The notes beneath the pieces were generated by a model. That model saw only the letters and a list, made by a program, of their open reading frames with translations, was not told where the DNA came from and did no database searches. From AP-15 sp963775875 (GTDB lineage: Bacteria > Pseudomonadota > Alphaproteobacteria > ATCC43930 > CGMCC-115725): a DNA stretch of 64,000 bases. The translations under genes were made by a program, and so were the position numbers. Shown in pieces: positions 9,646-17,983 of this stretch; the first letter of the stretch is position 1, and every line of letters starts with the position of its first letter. Location of the stretch: contig CAVZKP010000016.1 of the NCBI GenBank assembly GCA_963775875.1, positions 248,001 through 312,000 of the forward strand, given 5' to 3'.

Positions 9646-9847
9646 CGTCATCCCGGCGCAGGCCGGGACCCATCTCGGGCATGGGGACCGGCCCTCGCCG
9701 GTGTGACGAGAAGGCGGGGTGGGACCGGTCGGGAGCGATTCATGCCGATTCCCGCCTTCGCCCGGCGCCTTCCGGCGAATCTTGCCAGTGGCGCCGATTC
9801 GACTCTGGCACCGATTCTTTTCCCGTCATGCCCGCGAAAGCGGGCAT
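9646..9847. repeat. Two palindromic dispersed repeats
   Basis: The first is cgtcatCCCGGC-type: TCCCGG and CCGGGA pair at 9651-9668, followed by acccatctcgg. The second is ATGCCCGC-gaaa-GCGGGCAT at 9828-9847, a perfect 8-bp stem with a GNRA-like loop, followed by catccagagc. Both match the widespread 'GTCAT-stem-loop-CATCC' intergenic repeat design. No gene is supportable here although short frames stay open. Confidence 0.7.
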
Positions 9848-9966
9848 CCAGAGCTAGCCGCTGGCTCGAACAGGGGGCGGCCTCCACCGCGCCCCACGGC
9901 CCTGGACCCCTGCTTTCGCAGGGGCGACGAGGAGGAAACCGTGGGAATCATCTGCTCGGTTCGCTC

Positions 9967-10162
9967 GCCACCACCGTCATGGCCGGCCTGGCGCAGCTTC
10001 CGATCGAATTGGCGCGCTTTCCTGCGCACAGAAACCGATGTCATTGCGAGGGAGCGCAGCGCGCGACGCGGCAATCCCGGCTGATAGTGCGGCATCGGCG
10101 CTAGATTGCTTCGCATCGCTCGCAATGACAACCCGCCACCACCGTCATGGCCGGCCTGGCGC
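9967..10162. repeat. 28-bp direct repeats flanking a 90-bp inverted-repeat element
   Basis: gccaccaccgtcatggccgg plus 8 more bases occurs at 9967-9994 and again at 10135-10162. Between the copies, an element at 10040-10129 is bounded by GTCATTGCGAG and its complement CTCGCAATGAC and contains cggcaatcc and gattgcttcg, a layout seen in MITE-like repeats of alphaproteobacteria. It carries no coding capacity. Whether it is mobilised by a transposase in trans cannot be told from this sequence. Confidence 0.65.
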
Positions 10163-10227
10163 GACGGCTGTCCGGTTCCGCGAATGCGGTTGCAGTGCAG
10201 CGCAATGCCTCTATCCCTCTCGTCGTC

Positions 10228-10449
10228 ATCACCGGGCTCGTCCCGGTGATCCACGCCTTTCTTCGACCTCGACGGGCACGTGGATGGCCGGAACAAGTCC
10301 GGCCATGACGGCCTCAGGAGGAGCGAATATTTCGAATACCCGGTGAACCTGCATACGGACCTGAACCGGACAGCCGTGGCCTGGCGCCGGCCATCCACGA
10401 CTTCGCCGCGACCAACCAGGACGTGGATGCGCGGAACAAGCCCGCGCAT
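10228..10449. repeat. Three stem-loop repeats in tandem
   Basis: ATCACCGGG-ctcgt-CCCGGTGAT (10228-10250), ATGGCCGG-aacaagt-CCGGCCAT (10284-10306) and ATGCGCGG-aacaagc-CCGCGCAT (10427-10449) are perfect hairpins with related loops and a shared flanking ccacg/cgtgg. The second and third point in the opposite direction to the first. They make up most of the otherwise gene-free stretch 9467-10587. Confidence 0.75.
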
Positions 10450-10587
10450 GACCGCGCTTGCTGGTTCGGCGCCCAGCGAAACCCGCTCCAGCGTGAAGGT
10501 TTGAACGGCGAACCAGCAACCGTTCCGACGATGGCAAATCCGCTCCAGCCCGCAACCCGGCAGCCGGCCGGTACGGGCCGACGACGC

Positions 10588-13034
10588 CTATCCGTCCAAC
10601 CCCGCCAGATTTCCCCGCACCATCACGGTATTGGGATGGTCCGGCCCGAGCGCCTTCTCGCAGATCAGCAGCGCCCGCTGATAGAGCGGCCGCGCCGCGG
10701 CGAGATCGCCCTGCGCCTGAAGCAGGAAGGCGAGGTTGTTGAGGCTCGTCGCGGTATCGGGATGGTCGGGGCCGAGCGCCTTCTCGCGGATCGCCAGCGC
10801 GCGCTCGAAGAGCGGCCGCGCCGCGGCGAGATCGCCCTGCGCCTGAAGCAGCTCGGCGAGGTTGTTGAGGCTCGTCGCGGTATCGGGATGGTCGGGGCCG
10901 AGCGCCTTCTCGCGGATCGCCAGCGCGCGCTCGAACAGCGGCCGCGCCGCGGCGAGATCGCCCTGCGCCTGAAGCAGCTGGCGAGGTTGTTGAGGCTCGT
11001 CGCGGTATCGGGATGGTCGGGGCCGAGCGCCTTCTCGCGGATCGCCAGCGCGCGCTCGAAACGGCCGCGCCGCGGCGAGATCGCCCTGGCCTGAAGCAGA
11101 CCGGCGAGGTTGTTGAGGCTCGTCGCGGTATCGGGATGGTCGGGGCCGAGCGCCTTCTCGCAAATCGCCAGCGCGCGCTCGTAGAGCGGCCGCGCCGCGG
11201 CGAGATCGCCCTGCGTCCTGAAGCAGCACGGCGAGGTTGTTGAGGCTCGTCGCGGTATCGGGATGGTCGGGGCCGAGCGCCTTCTCGCCGATCGCCAGCG
11301 CGCGTTCGAACAGCGGCCGCGCCGATGCATAGGCTCCCAGCGCGCCCTGCCGGTATGAGCCAAGACGATCCAGCAAATAGCTCGCCGGCATTGCCGCACC
11401 GTCCGGCAGCGCTGCATCGCCGCCGACCAATGTCAAGGCGAGCGCATCGAGCCGCCGCGCCCGCGGCCAGGTCTTCGGGTCGTTGAAGACCCCTCGCGGA
11501 TAGATTGCGGCCAAAGCCTCGACCAATGCCCGCCGCATCTCCTCCCGCGCTTCGCCGTCGCAGCGGGAAGCGGCGACTTCGCGGACCAGGCGGTGCAGGC
11601 GGATCGTGTCGGTCGAGATCGCCGGGTCGCGCTCGTCTTCGATCGTCTCGCGGTCGACCAGGGCGAAGGCGCGCAGCGCCGCCACCGCCTCGTCGAGACC
11701 GTCATCGGCGAGCAGCGCGGCCAGCTTCTCGCCGAATTTCTCGCGCGCCTCGGCGAACAGGAATAGCGGGATCGGCTCCGGCGCCAGCAATGCGGCATGG
11801 ACGATCAGCATTTCGGCGGCGGGATGCAGTTTCGCCGCTTCGTCGATCGCCAGGGCAAAGGTCTTCGCCACCGTCAGCCGGTCGTGGTATTCGGCCGGCG
11901 CGTCATGCCCGGCATCGAGCAGCCGCGCCGGCGTCGCGGCGAAACGTCTGGCGATATTCGGCGAGCGAGATTTCCAGCCGCTCGCAATAGGCCGCCGCCT
12001 GCTCATGCGCCAATGGCAGCCCGCCCAACGCCTCGGACAGATCCTCGGCCGCCTTGCGCTCCGCGCCGCGGCCGGTGCGCGCGACCAGGAACTCGGCGCC
12101 GATCTCCTTGGGCCAGACCCGGATCTCGACCGGCTCGGCCAGCCCGCGCCAGGCATGGGCGTTCGAGGTGACCAGCACCCGCGCCGCCCCGCCGCGCGGC
12201 AGATAGGGAAGCAGCGCGTCGGCATCGACCGCATTGTCGAAGATCAGCAGGATGCCGTCGCCCTCGTGCCGCAGCCGCTCGCCGATCGCGGCCAAGCGCC
12301 GCCGCTTCCTTCTCGTCCGCGGCGACCCAGCCGAGCCGCACCCCGAGCGCCGCCAGATCGGCGCGCAGCGACGGCTCGGTCTCGGCCCGGACCCACCAGG
12401 TCGCGCGATAATCGCCGCGGTGCAACTCGGCATAGGCCGCCGCCAATACCGTCTTGCCGACCCCGCGCAGCCCGTGCAACGCGGTGATCGCCATGCGTGC
12501 ATCGCCGCGCCGCAATACCCTGTCGATATCGATCAGCGTGTCGTCGCGCCCGATGAAATGCGGCGGCACTCGAACCGGAACATTGGAGAGAGCCGTCGTC
12601 GGCGCCAGCGGCTTGGCGGCGGTGCCGGGAGTGTCGAGCCGCCGAACAAATTCTTGGAACCCGGCGCGCATCGCCTGGTCGGAGAGGCCTTGAAGCTCGC
12701 ATCGATTGAGGTGGTCGATGATCACCGGGACCTTCAGCTGGCGCAGATTGACAACCACCGGCAACAGGAACCCGGGCCGCTTATCGGCCGCCTGTCTGAC
12801 CGCGGCGTCGAACTCCCATATCGAGTGAGGCGCCCTTAAATATTCGTCCGAGATCACGCAGAGCGCATGATCGGCGGCGTCGAGCCGCTCTCGCATCCAG
12901 GCGTAAAAATTCTCGCCAGATCTAATTTCCCATTCGTGCAGGTGCGGGGTATGGCCGAGCGCCGCCAACTCCTGGCCGAGCCAATGCGCCGCGGCTTGGT
13001 CGCTCTTCGTATAGCTGACGAAAATATCCGCCAA
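10588..13034 (-). pseudogene. TIR / NB-ARC / TPR (STAND, NLR-like) protein, multiply frameshifted
   Basis: Read with frame changes, the product is about 800 residues. It starts at TTG (complement of 13032-13034) with a TIR domain (IFVSYTKSDQAAAHWLGQEL, then HEWEIRSGENFYAWM and HSIWEFDAA), then an NB-ARC/STAND ATPase with P-loop GLRGVGKTVLAAAYAE and Walker B-like GILLIFDNAVD, a winged-helix-like region, and a C-terminal array of kinesin-light-chain-type TPRs (ALGPDHPDTATSLNNLA). Frames break near 12285-12300, near 11938-11955, and at about four indels inside the repeats (near 10979, 11060, 11088 and 11217). Such architectures occur in bacterial NLR-like immune or signalling proteins; the function here is inference. 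It may be a decayed gene, or intact with sequencing indels. Confidence 0.75.
10640..11330 (-). repeat. 126-bp tandem repeats encoding 42-residue TPR units
   Basis: At least five near-identical 126-base units; the shared segment beginning gaggttgttgaggctcgtcg starts at 10732, 10858, 10983, 11106 and 11233. The spacings of 126, 125, 123 and 127 show the indels that break the frame. High identity between units points to recent amplification or gene conversion. Confidence 0.85.
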
Positions 13035-13166
13035 TTTGCACCGGACCCGCGCCGCGGCTCGCCATTATGGCGATTGCGGCTATGGCATGATCGGCGCGGT
13101 GCGCAGCGAGTTCAAGCCGGATCGCGGCGATTGCCGGGGTTGGCCCCAGGCGGGTCGGCCGCGAGT

Positions 13167-13188
13167 GGGGCGGCCCGAGGGCCGCCCC
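13167..13188. terminator. GC-rich hairpin between two minus-strand genes
   Basis: GGGGCGGCC-cgag-GGCCGCCCC, a perfect 9-bp stem, lies downstream of the GRDP-like gene and upstream of the TIR gene start. There is no clear T-tract on either strand, so terminator function is tentative. Confidence 0.4.
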
Positions 13189-13263
13189 GGTTTGCTGGCG
13201 GTGTTTGTCGGCGGTGGCTCAATTCGCCAGAGCCGGCCAGGCAATCGGCGGATGCTTACCTTT

Positions 13264-14079
13264 TCACACCCGCAAATTGACCATTTCGGCGGAAAACCCT
13301 TCGGGCGTCGCCCGCAATTCGGCCAGGTTGCGGGAAATTTCCACCAGCCTGTCGCCTTGCTGGATCACCGAAACCCCGTTCATCATGTCGATTTGCACCG
13401 GCATGCAGACGATCACCCAGATCGGCAGTTTCAGGATGCTGGTCAGATATTCGAGCCGCGACGGACGCCAGTCGAACAGCGCGTTCATCTCGGAGCCGCT
13501 ATATTCGATGGTGTGCCGGAAATTGCCGGCCTGGATCGTCACCGTGTCCGGGTTTTGATTGATCCCGGGCAGATTGACGCCGGCCGGATAAATCACGTTC
13601 GCCAGCTCGGCGAGGCCGCCATTCGCTCCCGGCCATTTGGGCTTGCGGCCGGTCCCGCACCAATCGTCGTCATCCCAGTCGAAATAGCGCAGCGCCTCAT
13701 CCTTGGTGAATTCGGCGGCGGCGAGCAAGTTCCGTTCATCCGCGGCATCGCGCTTCCCAAAAAATGGAAAGTGATGCAGATAGTTACCGAATAGCATGGC
13801 GCTCTGCACCATATACAATTCGGTGTCGAGAATATGCGTGTGCCATACATAATCGATGTACCGGGACGGCGACAGCGGCTTTCCTTCACAGACATGACAA
13901 AGGAATAGAAATCCTTTGTATTTTGTGATGGCGTCAGCCGCCTGTTCCAACGAAAGTGCGGGACGATCCTCGGGATGGATCAGCTTGTAGGCCAGCGGAC
14001 CAAAGTCCAGGCTGTTCAGCCGGTGCAAAAACTTGTGTACGTTTTCGTCGATCGAGTGGCCCAGGCGTCCGTTTGTCAT
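13264..14079 (-). CDS. GRDP-like (glycine-rich-domain-containing protein-like) protein
   Basis: A 271-residue protein of unknown role. The first half matches the GRDP-like family from memory: a helical module ending YIDYVWHTHILDTELY, with the W-H-x-H core and then FGNYLHHFPFFG. The second half (from about residue 150) contains an Asp-rich DWDDDDW stretch and no recognised domain. ATG (complement of 14077-14079) is chosen over one 16 codons upstream because GGAGG precedes it by about 6 bases. It is somewhat less GC-rich than its neighbours, and sits next to the TIR gene on the same strand, separated by a hairpin. Confidence 0.7.
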   Translation of the reverse strand: MTNGRLGHSIDENVHKFLHRLNSLDFGPLAYKLIHPEDRPALSLEQAADAITKYKGFLFLCHVCEGKPLSPSRYIDYVWHTHILDTELYMVQSAMLFGNYLHHFPFFGKRDAADERNLLAAAEFTKDEALRYFDWDDDDWCGTGRKPKWPGANGGLAELANVIYPAGVNLPGINQNPDTVTIQAGNFRHTIEYSGSEMNALFDWRPSRLEYLTSILKLPIWVIVCMPVQIDMMNGVSVIQQGDRLVEISRNLAELRATPEGFSAEMVNLRV

Positions 14080-14595
14080 TGCAGCCTCCGAGATTGCGGG
14101 ATCGTAATTGGACAGGGTTTGCCGCAACCGGCCTGTCCCTATCGGCTCGTCACTGCGAGCCTCACCGCGTAAGGTTATTGTAAGCTATGCCGTTTCAAGT
14201 GTGACCCCGATCACACACCCGGGATTTGATCGCAAAAAATATCGGCCGTTGCCTGGGCTGGCTGGCGAGCGCGGAACGCCAGGCTCGACGGGTCAGCGCC
14301 AGCGCTTCACAATATTGCCAATTTCGCATGCCATCTAGGGAGGGATGAGCGAAGACCGCGCCCGATCGCCCGCCCCGCCGCCCGCCATGGGATTGCTCGA
14401 AGCTCCTCCCGGCCGCGGCGGCAAATCCCGACTTCGCCAGGAAAATTCCCGGTCGTGGCGGCTACGGGAATTCGCCCGCAGGCCATTGATCGCGCAGCCT
14501 CTTTGCGCAGCCGGGGGGCCGGTTGGCGGCTCGCGGCGGCAAAATTCCCGGTTAATTCCCGGTTGCACGGGAATTTGCCGGGAATGGCGGCCGGC
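14080..14595. other. Intergenic region with AATTCCCGG inverted repeats
   Basis: About 515 bases without a supportable gene. The left part holds the upstream region of the GRDP-like gene. The right part repeats AATTCCCG motifs in both orientations (14444, 14464, 14543, 14554, 14568 and 14578), giving at least two nested hairpins before the acyl-CoA dehydrogenase stop. Confidence 0.6.
14554..14575 (-). terminator. Hairpin downstream of acyl-CoA dehydrogenase gene
   Basis: AATTCCCG-gttgca-CGGGAATT is a perfect 8-bp stem with a 6-base loop, about 20 bases beyond the stop of the minus-strand acyl-CoA dehydrogenase gene. Its stem sequence recurs nearby in the same intergenic region. A terminator role is inferred from position. 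Confidence 0.45.
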
Positions 14596-15759
14596 TCAGA
14601 ACATGCCCAGTCCGAGGATGCCGTCGCTCGGCTCGATCCCGGCCAGCACCCGCTTGCCGATCAGATCGCGCAGGGTCTCGCTGGTGCCGCCGCCGAGCGT
14701 GCCGTAGCGGGCGCCGCGGTAGAAGCGGGAAACCGCGAACTCGTCGGTGAAGCCATAGCCGCCATGCACCTGGATCGCCTCGCTGGTGACCCTCAGCGCC
14801 ATCTCGTTGCAGGTGACCTTGGCGACCGCGGCCAGGAGCGGGTCGGGAAACGGGTCGGCGGTGGCGCAGGCGCGATAGAGCACGCTGCGCGCCGTCTCGA
14901 TCTCCCGGTACATCTCGGCGATCTTCCAGCGGATGCCCTGAAAATCGGCGATCGGGCGGCCGAACGCCTTGCGCTCCCTGACATATTTGACCGCTTCCTC
15001 GAAGGCGCCCTCGGCCAGGCCCAGCGAAATGCTGGGGTTCAGGCAGCGCTGGGTGTTGAAGGCCGACAGGAGTTTCCGGAACCCGTCCTCCAGCACCAGA
15101 TTCTCCGGCGGCAATTCGCAATCCTCAAAGCGGATCTCGTGCAGATTCTCGCCGCCCATCGTGTGGTAGGTGCCGGTCACCGAAAACCCCGGCGTGCCCT
15201 TTTCGACCAGCACGCAGCCGATGCCCTCGCGGCCCGGCTTTTTGTCGACGCGGGTGAAGACCACGAACATGCCGGCCTCCTCGGCGCGGCTGATCAGGGT
15301 CTTGACCCCGTTCAGCCGGAGCCGGTTGCCGACATGGTCGACATTGGTCCGGTAATTGGCGACGTCGGTGCCGGCGTCGGGCTCGGTCATGCAGACCGCC
15401 AACAGGCACTCGCCGCTGACCACCGCCGGCAGGATGCGCGACTTGATCGATTCCGGCGCATAGGTCGCGATCACCCTGGTCTGCACCCCGACTTCGCCCA
15501 GCACCGCCATCGCCGTCACGTAGCAGACCTTGGCGATCTCCTCGAGCACCAGCGCCGTATCGAAGACCGGCAGGCCGAGCCCGCCATATTCCTGCGGCAC
15601 CGCCATGCCGAGCACGCCGAGTTCGGCCAGCTGGCGCATGTTCTGCCACGGAAAGGTGCCGTCCATGTATTCGAGCGCGCGGCCGCGGAATGCGGTCTGG
15701 GCGAGATCGCGCACGGTTGCCACAAACTGACGCTGCTCGTCGGAAAGGCTGGTGAACAC
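14596..15759 (-). CDS. Acyl-CoA dehydrogenase family protein
   Basis: A 387-residue FAD flavoprotein of the acyl-CoA dehydrogenase fold: N-terminal helical domain, middle beta domain with AVCMTEPDAGTDVANYRTN, and C-terminal helical domain with IQVHGGYGFTDEF and RFYRGARYGT. In classical members the catalytic base Glu lies in a (I/L)YEGT motif near the end; here the matching stretch reads LGGGTSE, so that Glu appears to be replaced by Gly. The base may sit elsewhere, or the substrate or chemistry may differ. It runs in the same direction as radC, 24 bases downstream of it. Confidence 0.88.
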   Translation of the reverse strand: MFTSLSDEQRQFVATVRDLAQTAFRGRALEYMDGTFPWQNMRQLAELGVLGMAVPQEYGGLGLPVFDTALVLEEIAKVCYVTAMAVLGEVGVQTRVIATYAPESIKSRILPAVVSGECLLAVCMTEPDAGTDVANYRTNVDHVGNRLRLNGVKTLISRAEEAGMFVVFTRVDKKPGREGIGCVLVEKGTPGFSVTGTYHTMGGENLHEIRFEDCELPPENLVLEDGFRKLLSAFNTQRCLNPSISLGLAEGAFEEAVKYVRERKAFGRPIADFQGIRWKIAEMYREIETARSVLYRACATADPFPDPLLAAVAKVTCNEMALRVTSEAIQVHGGYGFTDEFAVSRFYRGARYGTLGGGTSETLRDLIGKRVLAGIEPSDGILGLGMF

Positions 15760-15783
15760 GGAATGCCCCCTTGGTCGGTTGGA

Positions 15784-16728
15784 TCAGATCAGCCCCAGAT
15801 CGCGCAGGCTGGTGTGGCGGTTGCGGCCAATGATGACGTGGTCGTGCAGCACGACGCCGAGCGGGGCGGCGGCCTTTTTGATGTCCTGGGTCACGGCGAT
15901 GTCGGCCTTGGACGGGGTTGGATCGCCGGAGGGATGGTTGTGCACCAGGATCAGCGCCGAGGCGCCGAGTTCGAGCGCGCGCTTGACCACCTCGCGGGTG
16001 TAGACCGGGGTATGGTCGACGGTGCCGCGCTGCTGGCGCTCGTGCTTGAGCAAGATGTTCTTGCGGTCGAGGAACAGGATGTGAAACTCCTCGACCTTAT
16101 TGTGAGCAACCTGGGCGGTGCAATAATCGATCAGCTTGTCCCACGAATTGATCACCGGCTGCTCCTGCAGCTCGGCGCGCATCAATCGCAACGCCGCCTC
16201 GCGCACCGATTTGATCGCGGCGGTGCCGGCAAGGCTGAGCCCAGCCGCGGCGAGCGCGTCGGGATCGGCGCTCATCACTTCGGCGAAGCCGCCGAACCGG
16301 GCGAGCAGCGCCTTGGCCAGCGGCTTTACATCGCCGCGCGGGCTGGCCGCGAACAGCAGCATTTCCAGCAGCTCGTAATCGGGCAGGTTCTCGGCCCCGG
16401 CATCGACCAGCCGCTGGCGCAGCCGGTTGCGGTGGCCGTAATAGTGCGGCACGGCGCTCACCCCGTCGGCGAACTGGTTTCGGCCGCCGTCGCGCCCGAC
16501 GCTGTTCGCCAGTGCGGACGGCCCGCCCGAAGGGTATTCGGTTCCGTCGCTGCCGTATATCTCCCGGCACAGCGATCTGACCCGATCACCGTCGCCGGCC
16601 TCGAACAGCCACACCCGCCGGACCGGGTCCCAGGTCCCGCCGAGCCCTCTCGCCCTCGCCGGGAAATTGGGATGATAGGGAGAGCTGACCGCGATGCGGC
16701 CGTCCTCTTCAACAATCGAGAGAGGCAT
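15784..16728 (-). CDS. radC: RadC/MPN (JAMM) protein with an added N-terminal domain
   Basis: The C-terminal ~215 residues are RadC: helix-hairpin-helix-like region (PHYYGHRNRLRQRLVDAG), then the JAMM metal motif LILVHNHPSGDPTPSKAD near the end. Despite the name, a DNA-repair role is unproven. The first ~70 residues (IAVSSPYHPNFPARARG, then TWDPVRRVWLF) form an extra module with the S/FPY...W-D-p...VW pattern that resembles HARP-like annealing-helicase modules. ATG at the complement of 16726-16728 is preferred; the longer frame to 16857 adds only low-complexity sequence. Confidence 0.85.
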   Translation of the reverse strand: MPLSIVEEDGRIAVSSPYHPNFPARARGLGGTWDPVRRVWLFEAGDGDRVRSLCREIYGSDGTEYPSGGPSALANSVGRDGGRNQFADGVSAVPHYYGHRNRLRQRLVDAGAENLPDYELLEMLLFAASPRGDVKPLAKALLARFGGFAEVMSADPDALAAAGLSLAGTAAIKSVREAALRLMRAELQEQPVINSWDKLIDYCTAQVAHNKVEEFHILFLDRKNILLKHERQQRGTVDHTPVYTREVVKRALELGASALILVHNHPSGDPTPSKADIAVTQDIKKAAAPLGVVLHDHVIIGRNRHTSLRDLGLI

Positions 16729-16890
16729 GCAACGCCCCGCTTTCGGCACGCCGATCGGCGAACCTGACACCGGGATCGTCAATGCGGCGTCAGTAAACGC
16801 CGCGCTGGTGCGCGACCGACGAGAAACCCGTGCGATGATCGCGCCGGTTTTGTACATTGCGCCAGCGTCTCAAAAGGGAGTGTCCAATCC

Positions 16891-17844
16891 ATGGCACAGG
16901 CATCGCAGAAGACAAGGTTCACCGCCGGTCCCCTGACATTTATCGTCAGGCATGAACTGTGGGATGGCAACATCCATGACCATGCCGACCAGGGCGTCTC
17001 GATCGCGGTCGCGGCGGATGTCGCCGGCAAAGAGACAACGCTGTTGCGGTTCAACTGCTTCGACCAGGAAAAGAGCTACGCCTACGGGCCGGAAAACCCC
17101 GATCCGCAGCCGACCGCGGCGATGATGCTCGACGATCTGCCGCAGACGCTGAGCGACTCGGCCAAGCTCTACCGGATGGACCCGATCGCCGACGGGAACC
17201 CGATCGGCTGGACGATCAAGACCCTGCAAAAACGGCTGCCGAAGATGCTGGAGCGAGCCGGCTACCCGCAGATCGCCGCGGCCACCGATCTCGCCGAGGT
17301 GGCCGGCCTCCTCCCGGAGGTGGAAGCCTGCGCCAGGGAGCTGTTTGCCGCCAAGCGGAACACGGTCAAACATAATCGCGGCACGCACATCTTCGAAGCC
17401 GGCAATATCCGGTTTGGCCTCGAAATGCGGCGGCAGGCGGGGGGAGATGGCGGCCTCGCGGTCCATGTCCTGACCGATATCGGCGGGTCGACGGGGAAGA
17501 CGTATGTGGAGGAGACCGAGATCCTAGCCTTCGACTGTTTCTGGCAATTCCCGCATTACCACTACGGTCCGCGCAACAAGAACCATCGCATTTTCTGGGA
17601 CAAGACATTGGTCGAGGACCCGCTCGGCTGGGTGTTCGACCAGTTGGAGAACAGAAAATTGGGAGCCATGATCGAGCGGGCTGGTTACCCGGGGGTCGCC
17701 GCCGATCTGGACCTGGAAAAAATCGCCTCGGTCCTGCCGAATGTGAAGAAGACCGCTCGGGAACTGCAGGCCGAAGGCGAGAGGCTGACGGGCCATCCCG
17801 GACTGCCGCTGGAGCCGACCCCGAACCTCGCCGGCGGCGGCTAA
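16891..17844 (+). CDS. Hypothetical protein made of two homologous halves
   Basis: 317 residues, unknown function. The N-half (about 10-155) and C-half (about 163-305) are clearly related: GPLTFIVRHELW / GNIRFGLEMRRQ, TTLLRFNCFDQEKSYAYGPEN / ILAFDCFWQFPHYHYGPRN, NPIGWTIKTLQ / DPLGWVFDQLE, LPKMLERAGYP / LGAMIERAGYP. Each half ends in an alpha-helical stretch. No signal peptide or membrane segment is seen. It is divergent from radC and followed by a strong hairpin, so it is likely a single-gene unit. I do not recognise a characterised relative. Confidence 0.85.
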   Translation: MAQASQKTRFTAGPLTFIVRHELWDGNIHDHADQGVSIAVAADVAGKETTLLRFNCFDQEKSYAYGPENPDPQPTAAMMLDDLPQTLSDSAKLYRMDPIADGNPIGWTIKTLQKRLPKMLERAGYPQIAAATDLAEVAGLLPEVEACARELFAAKRNTVKHNRGTHIFEAGNIRFGLEMRRQAGGDGGLAVHVLTDIGGSTGKTYVEETEILAFDCFWQFPHYHYGPRNKNHRIFWDKTLVEDPLGWVFDQLENRKLGAMIERAGYPGVAADLDLEKIASVLPNVKKTARELQAEGERLTGHPGLPLEPTPNLAGGG

Positions 17845-17878
17845 GGCGCACGCGGCAGAGCGCTCGCCCCGCGTTGGC

Positions 17879-17906
17879 GGCCCTTTGCCGATCAGGGCAA
17901 AGGGCC
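17879..17906 (+). terminator. Strong hairpin after the duplicated-domain gene
   Basis: GGCCCTTTGCC-gatcag-GGCAAAGGGCC is a perfect 11-bp stem with a 6-base loop, 34 bases past the stop codon. There is no T-tract, as is common in GC-rich genomes. Confidence 0.65.
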
Positions 17907-17961
17907 AGAGGGGGTCACGGATTGGCAACTCGGCGGCACGAAAGCCGGTTGCCGCGTTCTG

Positions 17962-17971
17962 TGGTATACCA
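17962..17971. promoter_or_regulatory. GntR/FCD-type operator TGGTATACCA
   Basis: The perfect 10-bp palindrome TGGTATACCA, extended by atataccTC, lies 12 bases before the regulator ATG. FCD-subfamily GntR proteins bind sites of the form TGGTNTACCA, so autoregulation and control of the downstream frc-fds genes are inferred. Confidence 0.65.
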
Positions 17972-17983
17972 TATACCTCGGTG

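Noticed and set aside
9601..10555. Several open frames between the nitroreductase and TPR genes
   Set aside because: They run through palindromic repeats and have typical repeat-derived peptides, not conserved domains.
10640..11330. CRISPR-like array
   Set aside because: The repeats are 126-bp, contiguous and encode TPR units; there are no unique spacers.
14455..16767. Long plus-strand frame (770 codons)
   Set aside because: Antisense to the acyl-CoA dehydrogenase and radC genes; composition is His/Arg/Ala-rich without domains.
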